Shown: piece by piece, positions 1-9,131 of the stretch
Layout: every line of letters begins with the position of its first letter
Numbering within the stretch: the first letter of the stretch is position 1
Origin: Mesorhizobium sp. B2-1-8
Lineage (GTDB): Bacteria > Pseudomonadota > Alphaproteobacteria > Rhizobiales > Rhizobiaceae
NCBI RefSeq assembly: GCF_006442545.2
Contig: NZ_CP083952.1
Coordinates: 4,379,501 to 4,443,500 of the forward strand
Direction of reading: 5' to 3'
Length of the DNA: 64,000 nucleotides
Made by a program: the position numbers and the translations under genes
The notes under the pieces: model-generated
The model's input: only the letters and a program-made list of their open reading frames with translations
What the model was told of the DNA's origin: nothing
Database searches by the model: none

Positions 1-60
1 GATCGCCGCGCGGCGGGCGCGTCGTTCGGCATTGAGCGTTTTCAGCGCATAGGGATCCAT
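1..60 (-). CDS. XdhC-family protein, second piece (partial)
   Basis: Only the first 20 codons are present, starting at an ATG at 60 and running off the left edge (MDPYALKTLNAERRARRAAI). It begins 6 bp after the stop of the upstream XdhC-type gene on the same strand. In CoxF/XdhC families the N-terminal and C-terminal (Rossmann-like) parts are often separate adjacent genes, so this is probably the C-terminal-domain partner that helps insert or modify the molybdenum cofactor. The assignment rests mainly on context, because too little sequence is visible. Confidence 0.5.
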   Translation of the reverse strand, partial: MDPYALKTLNAERRARRAAI

Positions 61-66
61 CCGAGG

Positions 67-405
67 TCAGCCCAATCGCTCGACATAAACCTTGATGCGG
101 CCGCCACAGGACAGGCCCACCTGCCAGGCCGTCTCGTCGGCAACTCCGAACTCGAGCATTCTGGCCTTGCCGGAGCCGATGACGTCGACCGCCTCGGTCA
201 CGACGGCACCCTCGACGCAGCCACCCGAAACGGAACCATGGAAATTGCCATCGGCATCGATGACAAGGTGGCTGCCGACGGGGCGTGGCGCCGAACCCCA
301 GGTCTCGACCACGGTCGCGATAGCGACATCCTTGCCGTCCTTCATCCAGGCTTCCGCGATGATCAGCGGGTCGCGGGCCTCATCGAGATAAATGCTGTCG
401 CTCAT
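67..405 (-). CDS. XdhC/CoxI-type protein, N-terminal domain only
   Basis: The 112-residue protein has the XdhC/CoxI N-terminal pattern: ATVVETWGSAPRPVGS near residues 30-45, then GSVSGGCVEGAV and a C-terminal LSCGGRIKVYVE. Full-length XdhC proteins are about 250-350 residues, so this is the stand-alone N-terminal half. XdhC proteins bind molybdenum cofactor and help mature xanthine dehydrogenase or CO dehydrogenase-type enzymes. It follows the VWA and MoxR genes, the order seen in cox-type maturation clusters. The hydroxylase it serves is not in the window and may lie to the left. Confidence 0.85.
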   Translation of the reverse strand: MSDSIYLDEARDPLIIAEAWMKDGKDVAIATVVETWGSAPRPVGSHLVIDADGNFHGSVSGGCVEGAVVTEAVDVIGSGKARMLEFGVADETAWQVGLSCGGRIKVYVERLG

Positions 406-453
406 CGTTGCTTCTTTCAGGATCTGTTTTTCCAGGGTTCGGGAAACATATGG

Positions 454-1704
454 CTATGCGGCGTGCCTCGCGCCAGCACCCATCCACCGCCGCGGATCGA
501 CCGAAAGCGCCGATTTCTTGTCCAGCGAGGCGCAGAGATCGGCGAGCGCGTCGAGATTGTGCACCGAGCGGAATTCGTCGACATGCGGCAGCATCGCCTT
601 GACGCCCCGGGCGCGCGCCTGAAAACCATCGAAGCGCAACAACGGATTCAGCCAGATCAGCCGCCGGCAGGATTTGTGCAGCCGCTCCATCTCTTCCGAC
701 AAGCCCACGATATCGTCGCGCTCCAGCCCGTCGGTGATCAGAAGCACCACCGCGCCCTGTCCCAGCACGCGTCGCGACCATACAAGGTTGAACTCGGCCA
801 GCGTATCGCCGATGCGCGTGCCGCCCGACCAGTCCTTGACCACAGCCGAGCAATCGGCAAGGGCGGCATCGGGATCGCGGTGGCGCATCTGCCGGGTCAA
901 ATTGGTCAACCGCGTGCCGAAGACGAAGGTGTGCACGCGCCGGCGCTTTTCCGTCAGCGCGTGCAGGAAATGCAGGAAGATGCGCGTGTACTGGCTCATC
1001 GAACCGGAAATGTCTGCCAGTACCACCAGCGGCGGGTGTGTTTCGCGGACCGAGCGGAATTTCGGCAGGATCAATTCACCGCCGGTGCGCGCCGCCGAGC
1101 GCATCATGGCACGTGGATCGATGCGGCGGCCGTGTGCATCGACCTTGAACCGCCTCGTCCGCACCATGTCGAAAGGCAATCGCAGCTCGGCGATAGCCTT
1201 CTTGGCATCGGCCATCTCGGCAGCGTTCATCTGCGCGAAATCCTTGCCCCGCAACACCTCGTTGCCGGAGAAAGTGAAGCGGGCATCGACCTCGATCTCG
1301 GGGATTTCCTGAGGCGTCTGGTTCTTCTGATGACCCTCGAACATCGCCTGGCTGACGCGGTTTTCGGCCGCGCGCGGCTTCTGCTTCTGCCTGACGTCAG
1401 GGGCCACCGGCGAAAACATCGCCAGCAGCTTCTCGATCAGTTCGCGCGATTTCCAGAACAGCCTGAAGGCTTCGTCGAAGGTCGAGTGATCCTCGTGCCT
1501 GGACACCAGAACGGCATGCAGGGTCCAGTAGAAATCCTCGCGCGAGCCGATGCCGGCGACGAGCACCGCCTCGATCGCGTCCTTGACCGAGGCCGGCCCG
1601 ACCCGCATACCGGCCTTGCGCAAGGTGCGGGCAAAATAGACGATGTTGTCGGCGATCCGGCCGTCCTCGGTCGCCTCTCTGGGATCGGGACGCGGCGTCT
1701 TCAT
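454..1704 (-). CDS. CoxE-like VWA-domain protein
   Basis: The 416-residue protein belongs to the CoxE-like von Willebrand factor A group. The metal-ion-dependent adhesion site DISGSMS begins at residue 231, followed by SGGTRIGDTL and LLITDGLERDD. The N-terminal 200 residues are helical and charged. CoxE-like VWA proteins work with MoxR-type AAA+ ATPases to remodel or activate metalloenzymes; in carboxydotrophs CoxD and CoxE assemble the Mo-Cu site. The MoxR partner lies 5 bp upstream on the same strand, which supports a working pair. The substrate here is unknown. Confidence 0.88.
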   Translation of the reverse strand: MKTPRPDPREATEDGRIADNIVYFARTLRKAGMRVGPASVKDAIEAVLVAGIGSREDFYWTLHAVLVSRHEDHSTFDEAFRLFWKSRELIEKLLAMFSPVAPDVRQKQKPRAAENRVSQAMFEGHQKNQTPQEIPEIEVDARFTFSGNEVLRGKDFAQMNAAEMADAKKAIAELRLPFDMVRTRRFKVDAHGRRIDPRAMMRSAARTGGELILPKFRSVRETHPPLVVLADISGSMSQYTRIFLHFLHALTEKRRRVHTFVFGTRLTNLTRQMRHRDPDAALADCSAVVKDWSGGTRIGDTLAEFNLVWSRRVLGQGAVVLLITDGLERDDIVGLSEEMERLHKSCRRLIWLNPLLRFDGFQARARGVKAMLPHVDEFRSVHNLDALADLCASLDKKSALSVDPRRWMGAGARHAA

Positions 1705-1709
1705 TACCG

Positions 1710-2639
1710 CTACTCCGCCGCCGCGAGCTCGGCCTTGACCTCGTCGAGGATGCGCCGGCCCTCACCCGCACCGATGCGGGCAATGTCGTCCTGGTATTTC
1801 AGCAGCACGCCGATCGTGTCGGACACGGTCTCTGGATCCAGCGCCACCTTGTCGAGTTCGGTCAGCGCACCGGCCCAGTCGATGGTCTCGGCGACGCCCG
1901 GCACCTTAAACAGCTCGATCTGGCGCAGCTTCTGGATGAAGGAGACCACTTCGGCCGAAAGCCGCTGGTTGGCCCGAGGCACCTTGCGGCGCACGATCTC
2001 CAGCTCGCGTTCCGCATTGGGATAGTCGACCCAGTGATAAAGGCAGCGCCGCTTCAGCGCGTCGTGGATCTCACGGGTGCGGTTGGTGGTGATGATGACA
2101 ATCGGCGGCTCTTCCGCCTTGATGGTGCCGAGTTCAGGCACCGTCACCTGGAAGTCGGAGAGGATTTCGAGCAGAAAGGCTTCGAAGGCCTCGTCGGTGC
2201 GGTCGAGCTCGTCGATGAGGAAGACCGGGGCCGCGCCCGTCTTGCCGGTCAGCGCATCGAGCACCGGCCGGCGGATCAGGTATTTTTCGGAGAACACATT
2301 GCGTTCCATGGCGGAGCGCTCGACCTTGCCGGCAGCCTCCTCCATGCGAATCTCGATCATCTGCGCGGCGTAATTCCACTCATAGACGGCCGAAGAGACG
2401 TCGAGCCCCTCATAGCACTGCAGGCGGATGAGCCGGCGGCCAAGCGCCTCGGCCAACACCTTGGCGATCTCGGTCTTGCCGACGCCGGCCTCACCCTCGA
2501 GGAAAAGCGGCCGTTTCATGCGCAGCGACAGGAAAAGCACCGTTGCCAGCGACCGGTCCGCGACATAGTCCGCGCCGGTCAGCAGATCGAGCGTCTCGTC
2601 GATCGTCCGCGGCAAGGCGCGCGGTTTCAAGTCGCTCAT
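1710..2639 (-). CDS. MoxR-family AAA+ ATPase (CoxD-like)
   Basis: The 309-residue AAA+ protein has Walker A GEAGVGKTE (residues 49-57), Walker B FLIDELD (140-146) and a sensor-type ITTNRTREIHDALKRR segment. This matches MoxR/CoxD chaperone ATPases, which act with VWA proteins in maturation of molybdenum hydroxylases and other complexes. The gene overlaps the flavin reductase gene by 4 bp and sits directly before the VWA gene, so the cluster is probably one transcript. The activated enzyme is outside the window. Confidence 0.9.
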   Translation of the reverse strand: MSDLKPRALPRTIDETLDLLTGADYVADRSLATVLFLSLRMKRPLFLEGEAGVGKTEIAKVLAEALGRRLIRLQCYEGLDVSSAVYEWNYAAQMIEIRMEEAAGKVERSAMERNVFSEKYLIRRPVLDALTGKTGAAPVFLIDELDRTDEAFEAFLLEILSDFQVTVPELGTIKAEEPPIVIITTNRTREIHDALKRRCLYHWVDYPNAERELEIVRRKVPRANQRLSAEVVSFIQKLRQIELFKVPGVAETIDWAGALTELDKVALDPETVSDTIGVLLKYQDDIARIGAGEGRRILDEVKAELAAAE

Positions 2640-3163
2640 TCTTTCTCCGTGGGTGCGACCGCCCCACTTTCCAGGACGTGGTAGCCGCGCGCGTGATAGA
2701 TCAGCGGCCGCAAATTATCGCCCATGCGCAGGCCTGTCACCTTGCCAAAAAGCACACGATGGGTGGCAAGGTCCTTGGTGTCGATCAGCTCGCAGTCGAA
2801 TACTGCGAGTGCGCCCTTCAGCGTCGGCGCGCCGGTGGAAATCACGTCCCATTCGCCGAGCGCGAAGCGCTCTTCGACCGGCAACCCAGTCATGCCGGAG
2901 AACCCAATCGACAGGGGCTCCTGGTGCGAAGCCAGCGTGTTCAGGGCAAATTTGCCGTTCTTTACGAACGGCTCGTTCTTGGGGTTTTCACGGTTGAGGC
3001 AGACCAGGATGGTCGGCGGCGTGTCCGACACGGAACAAGCAGCTATCACCGTCGCGCCACGCTTGCCGGCGGGTCCGTCGGTGGTCACCACATGGACGTG
3101 ACCGGCAAAATGGCTCATCGCGTCGCGATAGGCCTGCGGTCCAATATCGTTTATCTTCAGCAC
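2636..3163 (-). CDS. flavin reductase-like protein
   Basis: The 175-residue protein has the FMN-binding split-barrel pattern of the flavin reductase family: YRDAMSHFAGHVHVVTTDG at the N terminus, GATVIAACSVSDTPPTILVCLNR, and KNGKFALNTLAS. Such enzymes use NAD(P)H to reduce FMN or FAD for a partner monooxygenase. It is the first gene of the minus-strand cluster and overlaps the MoxR start by 4 bp. No partner oxygenase is visible, so its role next to a molybdoenzyme maturation set is open. Confidence 0.85.
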   Translation of the reverse strand: MLKINDIGPQAYRDAMSHFAGHVHVVTTDGPAGKRGATVIAACSVSDTPPTILVCLNRENPKNEPFVKNGKFALNTLASHQEPLSIGFSGMTGLPVEERFALGEWDVISTGAPTLKGALAVFDCELIDTKDLATHRVLFGKVTGLRMGDNLRPLIYHARGYHVLESGAVAPTEKE

Positions 3164-3342
3164 TAGACATTTCCACAGCCAAAACCTGAACTGTTATATA
3201 TGGCCAGACATCACGTGCCACAAGCGAAGTGCTTGGCCCATATCCCGAATTCGCGTGTTGCACCAAGGCCGGACAGCCTTTAGGTCTTGGCGGGAATTGG
3301 TGCTGCGCGCGTGTCGCGGGCTTGGAGGAACGGTTCGGCAGG

Positions 3343-4416
3343 ATGCGATCCGGGGCAACGATATCCATCGCGCTGGCTTGGCTGTTGCTGACCGGCGCCG
3401 CCGGCGCCCAGACGCTCACGATCGGCGTCGCCGCGCCCCTGTCGGGACCATCGGCCATCCTCGGCAAGCAGATCGAGGCCGGCGCCGGGCTAGCGGCAGA
3501 CGCGAACGGCATCCAGCTCAAGACCGTCGATGACGCCTGTACCGGCGACGGCGGCGCTGCGGCGGCCAAGGAGTTCGTGGCAGCCAAGGTCAATGTCGTG
3601 ATCGGCTTCCTCTGCACGCAGGCGATCGAAGCGGCGATGCCTGTCCTGAAGGACGCCAGCATTCCGGTCATCACCGTCGGCGTGCGAACCGAAAGCCTGA
3701 CCGACCGCCGCGCCAAGACGGGCTGGCCGGTCTATCGCCTCGGGCCGCGTGGCGATGACGAGCGCAACGCTGTCGCTTCCAACCTCATCCGGCTGTGGCG
3801 TGACGAACTGTTCGCCATCATCGATGACGGCACCATCTATGGCCGCGAAATCGCCGAGACATTTCGCGCGGCGGCGGAGCAGGCAGCGCTGAAACCGGTC
3901 TTCGTCGACACGTTCCGGCCGCAACTCGACAACCAGATCGGCCTAGTCGGGCGGCTGAAAAAGGCCGGCGCTACGCATGTCTTTGTCGGAGGCGACGGCG
4001 ACGACATCGCCATCATGGGGCGCGATGCCGCCCAACTCCAGACGGGCATCGTCCTTGCCGGCGGCGAAAACCTGCGCACGCCGCCCGGCGACATTCCTTA
4101 TGCAACGGGCACGCTGATGATCGCGCCGCCCGAATGGGCAGATGTCGCCGACCCAAAGGTGCTGGAAAGCTTTTCCGCGCAAAAGATCGTGCCGGACGGC
4201 TACACATTGCCGGCCTATGCGGCGGTCGAGGTCGCCAAGGCGGCGACGGCGGACGGCGCAAGCTCAGGCAAACCGCTGACCGATGCGCTCACCGGGCGTG
4301 ATTTCACCACGGCGATCGGGCCGGTCCGCTTCGACCCCAAGGGCGACCTCAGCCAGAGCCCTTACCGCGTCTTCCGTTTCGACGGCACCCATTTCGTGCC
4401 CTTGGAAAGCAACTGA
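3343..4416 (+). CDS. branched-chain amino acid-type ABC transporter substrate-binding protein
   Basis: The 357-residue exported protein has an N-terminal signal peptide (residues 1-22, ending GAAGA before QTLTIG) and a type 1 periplasmic-binding fold (IGVAAPLSGPSAILGKQIEAG). The ATG at 3343 was chosen because it starts the signal peptide and follows a GGAGGAA at 3324-3330; the reading frame extends upstream without signal features. No permease or ATPase gene is nearby. It is an orphan binding protein that overlaps a peptidase gene by one base, hinting at capture of peptides or amino acids. The ligand is not predictable. Confidence 0.86.
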   Translation: MRSGATISIALAWLLLTGAAGAQTLTIGVAAPLSGPSAILGKQIEAGAGLAADANGIQLKTVDDACTGDGGAAAAKEFVAAKVNVVIGFLCTQAIEAAMPVLKDASIPVITVGVRTESLTDRRAKTGWPVYRLGPRGDDERNAVASNLIRLWRDELFAIIDDGTIYGREIAETFRAAAEQAALKPVFVDTFRPQLDNQIGLVGRLKKAGATHVFVGGDGDDIAIMGRDAAQLQTGIVLAGGENLRTPPGDIPYATGTLMIAPPEWADVADPKVLESFSAQKIVPDGYTLPAYAAVEVAKAATADGASSGKPLTDALTGRDFTTAIGPVRFDPKGDLSQSPYRVFRFDGTHFVPLESN

Positions 4417-5441
4417 TGTTCCGCACAGGCCCGCGCAACCTCATATCAGACGTTGCCGGCCTGCGCGTTGGCAATGCTTCCGATGCCAAGCTGAAATCCG
4501 GCGTGACGACTGTCCTTTGCGACGAGCCGGCGGTGGCGGGTGTGCAAATCCTTGGGGGCGCGCCAGGCACACGCGAGACGGATCTGCTGGAACCGCACAA
4601 TGCTATCGAGACAATCCATGCCGTCGTGCTGTCGGGTGGTTCGGCTTTCGGCCTCGATGCTGCGTCCGGCGTGCAGGCCGCACTGCGCGAACGCGGCATC
4701 GGCTTCGAGGTGGGCGGCTTCCGGGTACCGATCGTGCCGGCTGCAATCCTGTTCGACCTGCGCAATGGCGGCGACAAGGACTGGGGCCGTTATCCACCCT
4801 ATCGCGACCTCGGCTACGAGTCGGTACAAGCTGCGGCCGTCGATTTCCAACTTGGCACAGCCGGCGCCGGTACCGGGGCGCTGACTTCGGGCCTGAAGGG
4901 CGGCCTGGGGTCCGCCTCGACACTGCTCGACAATGGCGTCACCATCGGTGCGCTGGCCGCCGTCAACCCGACCGGCTCGGTGACCGTCGGCCGCACCCGC
5001 CATTTCTGGGCGGCACCCTTTGAAATCGGCGATGAATTCGGCAGGCTCGGTTATCCATCGCCCATGCCCGAAGACGCCAAGCGGATCTTGCTGAAATACC
5101 GCGACAAGGATCACGGGCGGCAGATGGAAACGGGCGGCAACACGACCATCGCCGTCATCGCCACGGACGCGATCCTCACCAAGGCCGCGGCGAAACGCCT
5201 GGCGATTTCGGCGCATGACGGCTTCGTGCGGGCTATCTGGCCGACGCATACGCCGGCCGATGGCGACTTGGTGTTCGCCCTGGCGACCGGCAGGAGTGGG
5301 ATCGAACTCACCGCTGACGCCGCAGTCGATCTCTACGCCGCCGCCGGTGCCACCATGGCGCGCGCCATCAGCCGTGGCGTGTTTGCCGCGACGCCAGCCG
5401 GCAACGATCTGTTTCCCGTCTGGTCGTCGCGACTGGGCTAA
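4416..5441 (+). CDS. P1/S58-family N-terminal-nucleophile peptidase
   Basis: The 341-residue protein matches the DmpA/NylC-like P1 family: VVLSGGSAFGLDAASGVQ near residue 70, TAGAGTGALTSGLKGG near 148-163 and GGNTTIAVIATDA near 240-252. By analogy with NylC, autoprocessing would occur between Asn242 and Thr243, freeing a catalytic threonine; that is inference. Family members cut N-terminal residues from peptides, beta-peptides or amide oligomers. Its start overlaps the stop of the binding-protein gene by one base (TGATG), so the two are translationally coupled. Confidence 0.85.
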   Translation: MFRTGPRNLISDVAGLRVGNASDAKLKSGVTTVLCDEPAVAGVQILGGAPGTRETDLLEPHNAIETIHAVVLSGGSAFGLDAASGVQAALRERGIGFEVGGFRVPIVPAAILFDLRNGGDKDWGRYPPYRDLGYESVQAAAVDFQLGTAGAGTGALTSGLKGGLGSASTLLDNGVTIGALAAVNPTGSVTVGRTRHFWAAPFEIGDEFGRLGYPSPMPEDAKRILLKYRDKDHGRQMETGGNTTIAVIATDAILTKAAAKRLAISAHDGFVRAIWPTHTPADGDLVFALATGRSGIELTADAAVDLYAAAGATMARAISRGVFAATPAGNDLFPVWSSRLG

Positions 5442-5450
5442 AGCCTTCGT

Positions 5451-5705
5451 TCAAACCGGATTGGATTTTTCTTCCTCGAACGTCACCGCGACATCGGAAT
5501 TCGCGGACAGCCACACCTTCTTGCCGTCGACCTCGGCAACCAGGGCCAGGGAAATATAGTGGTGATGGCCTTTGTGAGCGCCCTCGCCGCTGTCGGCCTT
5601 GGTCAGCTTGATGCGCTGGCCATCGACCTTGTCGACGGTTCCGATATGCACGCCGTCGGCGCCGACGACTTCCATGTGCTCACGAATTTTGCTGGTGTCG
5701 GTCAT
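5451..5705 (-). CDS. DUF2171 domain protein
   Basis: This 84-residue cytoplasmic protein starts MTDTSKIREHMEVVGADG and carries the DUF2171 pattern (VHIGTVDKVDGQRIKLTKAD, then a His-rich HKGHHHYISL and KVWLSANSDVAV). The ATG at 5705 is preceded by GGAGAA, and the upstream in-frame extension has no family features. PRC-barrel-like small proteins of this type are common in rhizobia. Function is unknown. It converges on the S58 peptidase gene with a 9-bp gap. Confidence 0.82.
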   Translation of the reverse strand: MTDTSKIREHMEVVGADGVHIGTVDKVDGQRIKLTKADSGEGAHKGHHHYISLALVAEVDGKKVWLSANSDVAVTFEEEKSNPV

Positions 5706-5912
5706 GTCAGGTTCTCCATTGGGGTGGTTGCCATTGGGACTGCCGACAATAACAAATGGCGAGCGGATTGGATGCATCGGCTGTGGTCCGCACGACGTTT
5801 TGATTTCTATTTCCGCTTGGCCAGCCTCTGTTTGCGCGGCAGCAACGTTGAGCATTTTGCCCGCCTCTGTTAGGACGCGGCCAACGCAACGCGAAGCTGG
5901 AAATCAATCCGT

Positions 5913-7220
<1,308 letters not shown>

Positions 7221-7225
7221 GCTTT

Positions 7226-7399
7226 CCTTCTCCCCGTTTACGGGGAGAAGGTGCCGGCAGGCGGATGAGGGGCAGCGCCAACTTCGGCGGTTAAAGCTAC
7301 TCATCGCATTGTGTCAGAAACGATAACCTTGCAACCTCGGCGCCGCCCCTCATTGCCCTGCCGGGCATTTCTCCCCGTATAGCGACGGGGAGAAAGAAG
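7226..7399. repeat. dispersed rhizobial repeat pair in inverted orientation
   Basis: Two related modules face each other. One (7226-7279) has a CTTCTCCCCG/CGGGGAGAAG hairpin followed by GTGCCGGCAGGCGGATGAGG. The other (7340-7399) is a diverged inverse copy ending in the same type of hairpin around TATAGCGA. About 60 bp lies between them. The same paired layout recurs at 31073-31258, and related single modules lie at 37588-37737 and 38685-38775. It fills the space between purB and the convergent VOC gene and may act as a bidirectional transcript end. Confidence 0.85.
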
Positions 7400-7415
7400 C
7401 TGTGTTGACGCCCAA

Positions 7416-8315
7416 TCAAGCCTTCCCAGGCACAGTCCTGATCACCGTGCCCCAGGGGTCCTCACGGGTCGTTGCGCTGCTCACATTGTCCGAACGCATC
7501 TCGACCCAGGCAAGGCCGGAGCGGGACGGGTCGCGGCGGCCGGCGCCGGCGCTCTGCCAGGCATTGGCGCCGATGTGGTGATGGTAATGGCCTGACGACA
7601 GGAACACCGCCTGGCCGCCATATTTGGCCACCGTGTCGAACCCGAACTCCTGGTTCCACCAGGCTTCCGCCTCTTCCGGCCTGCCGACGCGCAGATGGAC
7701 GTGGCCGACAATGCTGTTTTCCGGCGCGCCTTGCCAGCCCGCGTCGCCGGCCGGCACTTCGGCAACGACAGAAGGAATGTTCATCCGCTCGGTCGCCATG
7801 GCGATCTTGTCGCCGTTCCATTTCCAGTCCTGCGGGCGGCGGTCGGCATAGATCTCGATGCCGTTGCCCTCGGGATCGGTCAAGTACAGCGCTTCGCTGA
7901 CCAGATGGTCCGAAGCCCCCTCGATGGCGATCTTGTCTGCGATGGCGTGGTTGATCCAGCGGCCGAGATCGGCGCGGCTGGGCAGGAGGAATGCCGTGTG
8001 GAAGAGGCCGGCGCTGCGCGGATCGTCCGGCTTGGCGGACACGTCCGGTTCAAGCACCAGCAGCGGACGGTCGGCTGCGCCCAGGGTGATCGCGCCATCG
8101 GCACGGCTCAGTTCCTGCAGGCCGACAACCCGTCGGTAATAGGCCGCGAGGCTTTCGGCATCACGCGCCTTCAGCCCGACCCGGGCGACGCTCACCGGCG
8201 TGGTGGCGGCAAATGGCAGTTCGCTCATCATTGTCTCCGTTGCGGCAACGTTTCGCGAAGTTCCCAAAGCCAGGAGCCCGGCGCCGCCGATCATTGTACG
8301 TCGTGTCAGCGCCAA
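7416..8315 (-). CDS. VOC-family (catechol 2,3-dioxygenase-like) protein with possible Tat signal
   Basis: The conserved part starts near MSELPFAATTPVSVARVGLK and has two vicinal-oxygen-chelate modules (FHTAFLLPSRADLGRW, LYLTDPEGNGIEIYADRR, then VGHVHLRVGRPEEAEAWW and SGHYHHHIGANAW). It resembles CatE-type ring-cleavage dioxygenases. Two starts are possible: an ATG near 8225 with GGAG, or a TTG at 8315 preceded by GGAGGA with 8-nt spacing. The longer form adds a twin-arginine-like leader (LTRRTMIGGAGLLALG). I used the TTG start, with real doubt. The substrate is unknown. Confidence 0.75.
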   Translation of the reverse strand: MALTRRTMIGGAGLLALGTSRNVAATETMMSELPFAATTPVSVARVGLKARDAESLAAYYRRVVGLQELSRADGAITLGAADRPLLVLEPDVSAKPDDPRSAGLFHTAFLLPSRADLGRWINHAIADKIAIEGASDHLVSEALYLTDPEGNGIEIYADRRPQDWKWNGDKIAMATERMNIPSVVAEVPAGDAGWQGAPENSIVGHVHLRVGRPEEAEAWWNQEFGFDTVAKYGGQAVFLSSGHYHHHIGANAWQSAGAGRRDPSRSGLAWVEMRSDNVSSATTREDPWGTVIRTVPGKA

Positions 8316-8473
8316 AATCCCGGTCCTCCACGGCTGTTTCTTTCCCAACAGACATCGTCGATCGCCATCGTTCACACAAGAGAGCGAAAAGCGAACATGG
8401 TGTTCACCATTGCGAGCGTAGGGCGCGTCCATCAACGGTTGCATCAGACAATCGCGCTCGCTATCTCAGCGCC

Positions 8474-9028
8474 ATGAAAGTCAAAGACGCAGATATTCTG
8501 ATCATCCCCGGATACACCAATTCCGGACCCGAGCATTGGCAGACCCGCTGGCAATCGAAGCTGTCGACGGCGCGACGCGTGGAACAGGCGGAGTGGTCGA
8601 AGCCGGTGCGCGAGGACTGGACGGCGAGCGTGGCCAAGGCGGTCAACGAGGCGCAGAGAGCTGTCGTTCTCGTCGCCCATTCACTGGGAGTGGCCGCGGC
8701 CGTACAAGCCATTCCGCAATTTCAAAAGCCGGTCGCCGGCGCCTTCTTCGTGGCGCCGCCCGACGTCGCCAACCCCACGATCAAACCGAGGCATCTGATG
8801 ACCTTCGGCCCTTATCCGCGCGAGCCGCTGCCGTTTCCGTCGATCGTGATCGCCAGCCGCAACGATCCCTTTTGCCCCTTCGATGTCGCCGAGGACATCG
8901 CCGGCGCCTGGGGCTCGCTGTTTATCGACGCCGGCGAGACCGGTCATCTCAGCGAGGATTCAGGTTTTGGCCCCTGGCCCGAGGGATCGATGACCTTCGC
9001 CAAGTTCCTGACGGACCTGAAGGCTTAG
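8474..9028 (+). CDS. RBBP9/YdeN-type serine hydrolase
   Basis: The 184-residue alpha/beta hydrolase has the small RBBP9/YdeN fold pattern: ADILIIPGYTNSGPEHWQ at the N terminus, nucleophile Ser70 in VAHSLGVAAA, a likely acid in SRNDPFCPF and a His in ETGHLSEDSGFGPWPEG. The ATG at 8474 was chosen because family members start just before the ILIIPG strand. Physiological substrates of this family are poorly known. It is divergent from the VOC gene and is followed by a palindromic repeat that includes its own stop codon. Confidence 0.88.
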   Translation: MKVKDADILIIPGYTNSGPEHWQTRWQSKLSTARRVEQAEWSKPVREDWTASVAKAVNEAQRAVVLVAHSLGVAAAVQAIPQFQKPVAGAFFVAPPDVANPTIKPRHLMTFGPYPREPLPFPSIVIASRNDPFCPFDVAEDIAGAWGSLFIDAGETGHLSEDSGFGPWPEGSMTFAKFLTDLKA

Positions 9029-9126
9029 AGCGGTTCAGCGCTTGATAGAATCGCCGACCCGCTCTAACTCTTTGTTTTCACGCAATTCCCTAGGGAAAGC
9101 GCTACGCGCTTTTCCTGGAATTGCTC
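9026..9126. repeat. rhizobial palindromic intergenic repeat
   Basis: Two nested palindromes lie here. The arms TAGAGCGG (9026-9033) and CCGCTCTA (9059-9066) are exact inverse copies, and the left arm begins with the stop codon of the hydrolase. A second imperfect palindrome at 9081-9126 has GCAATTCCCTAGG against CCTGGAATTGC around AAAGCGCTACGCGCTTTT. Repeats of this type are scattered through rhizobial genomes. Here it separates two convergent genes and may end transcripts. Confidence 0.75.
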
Positions 9127-9131
9127 TGGCG

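Noticed and set aside
238..2025. 595-residue open frame opposite the VWA and MoxR genes
   Set aside because: It is antisense to two clear genes and has no family motifs; such frames are common in GC-rich coding DNA.
3197..3245. Inverted ATATGGCC-like pair between the flavin reductase and binding-protein genes
   Set aside because: The arms differ by an extra base and are short; this is within chance for a region of this size.
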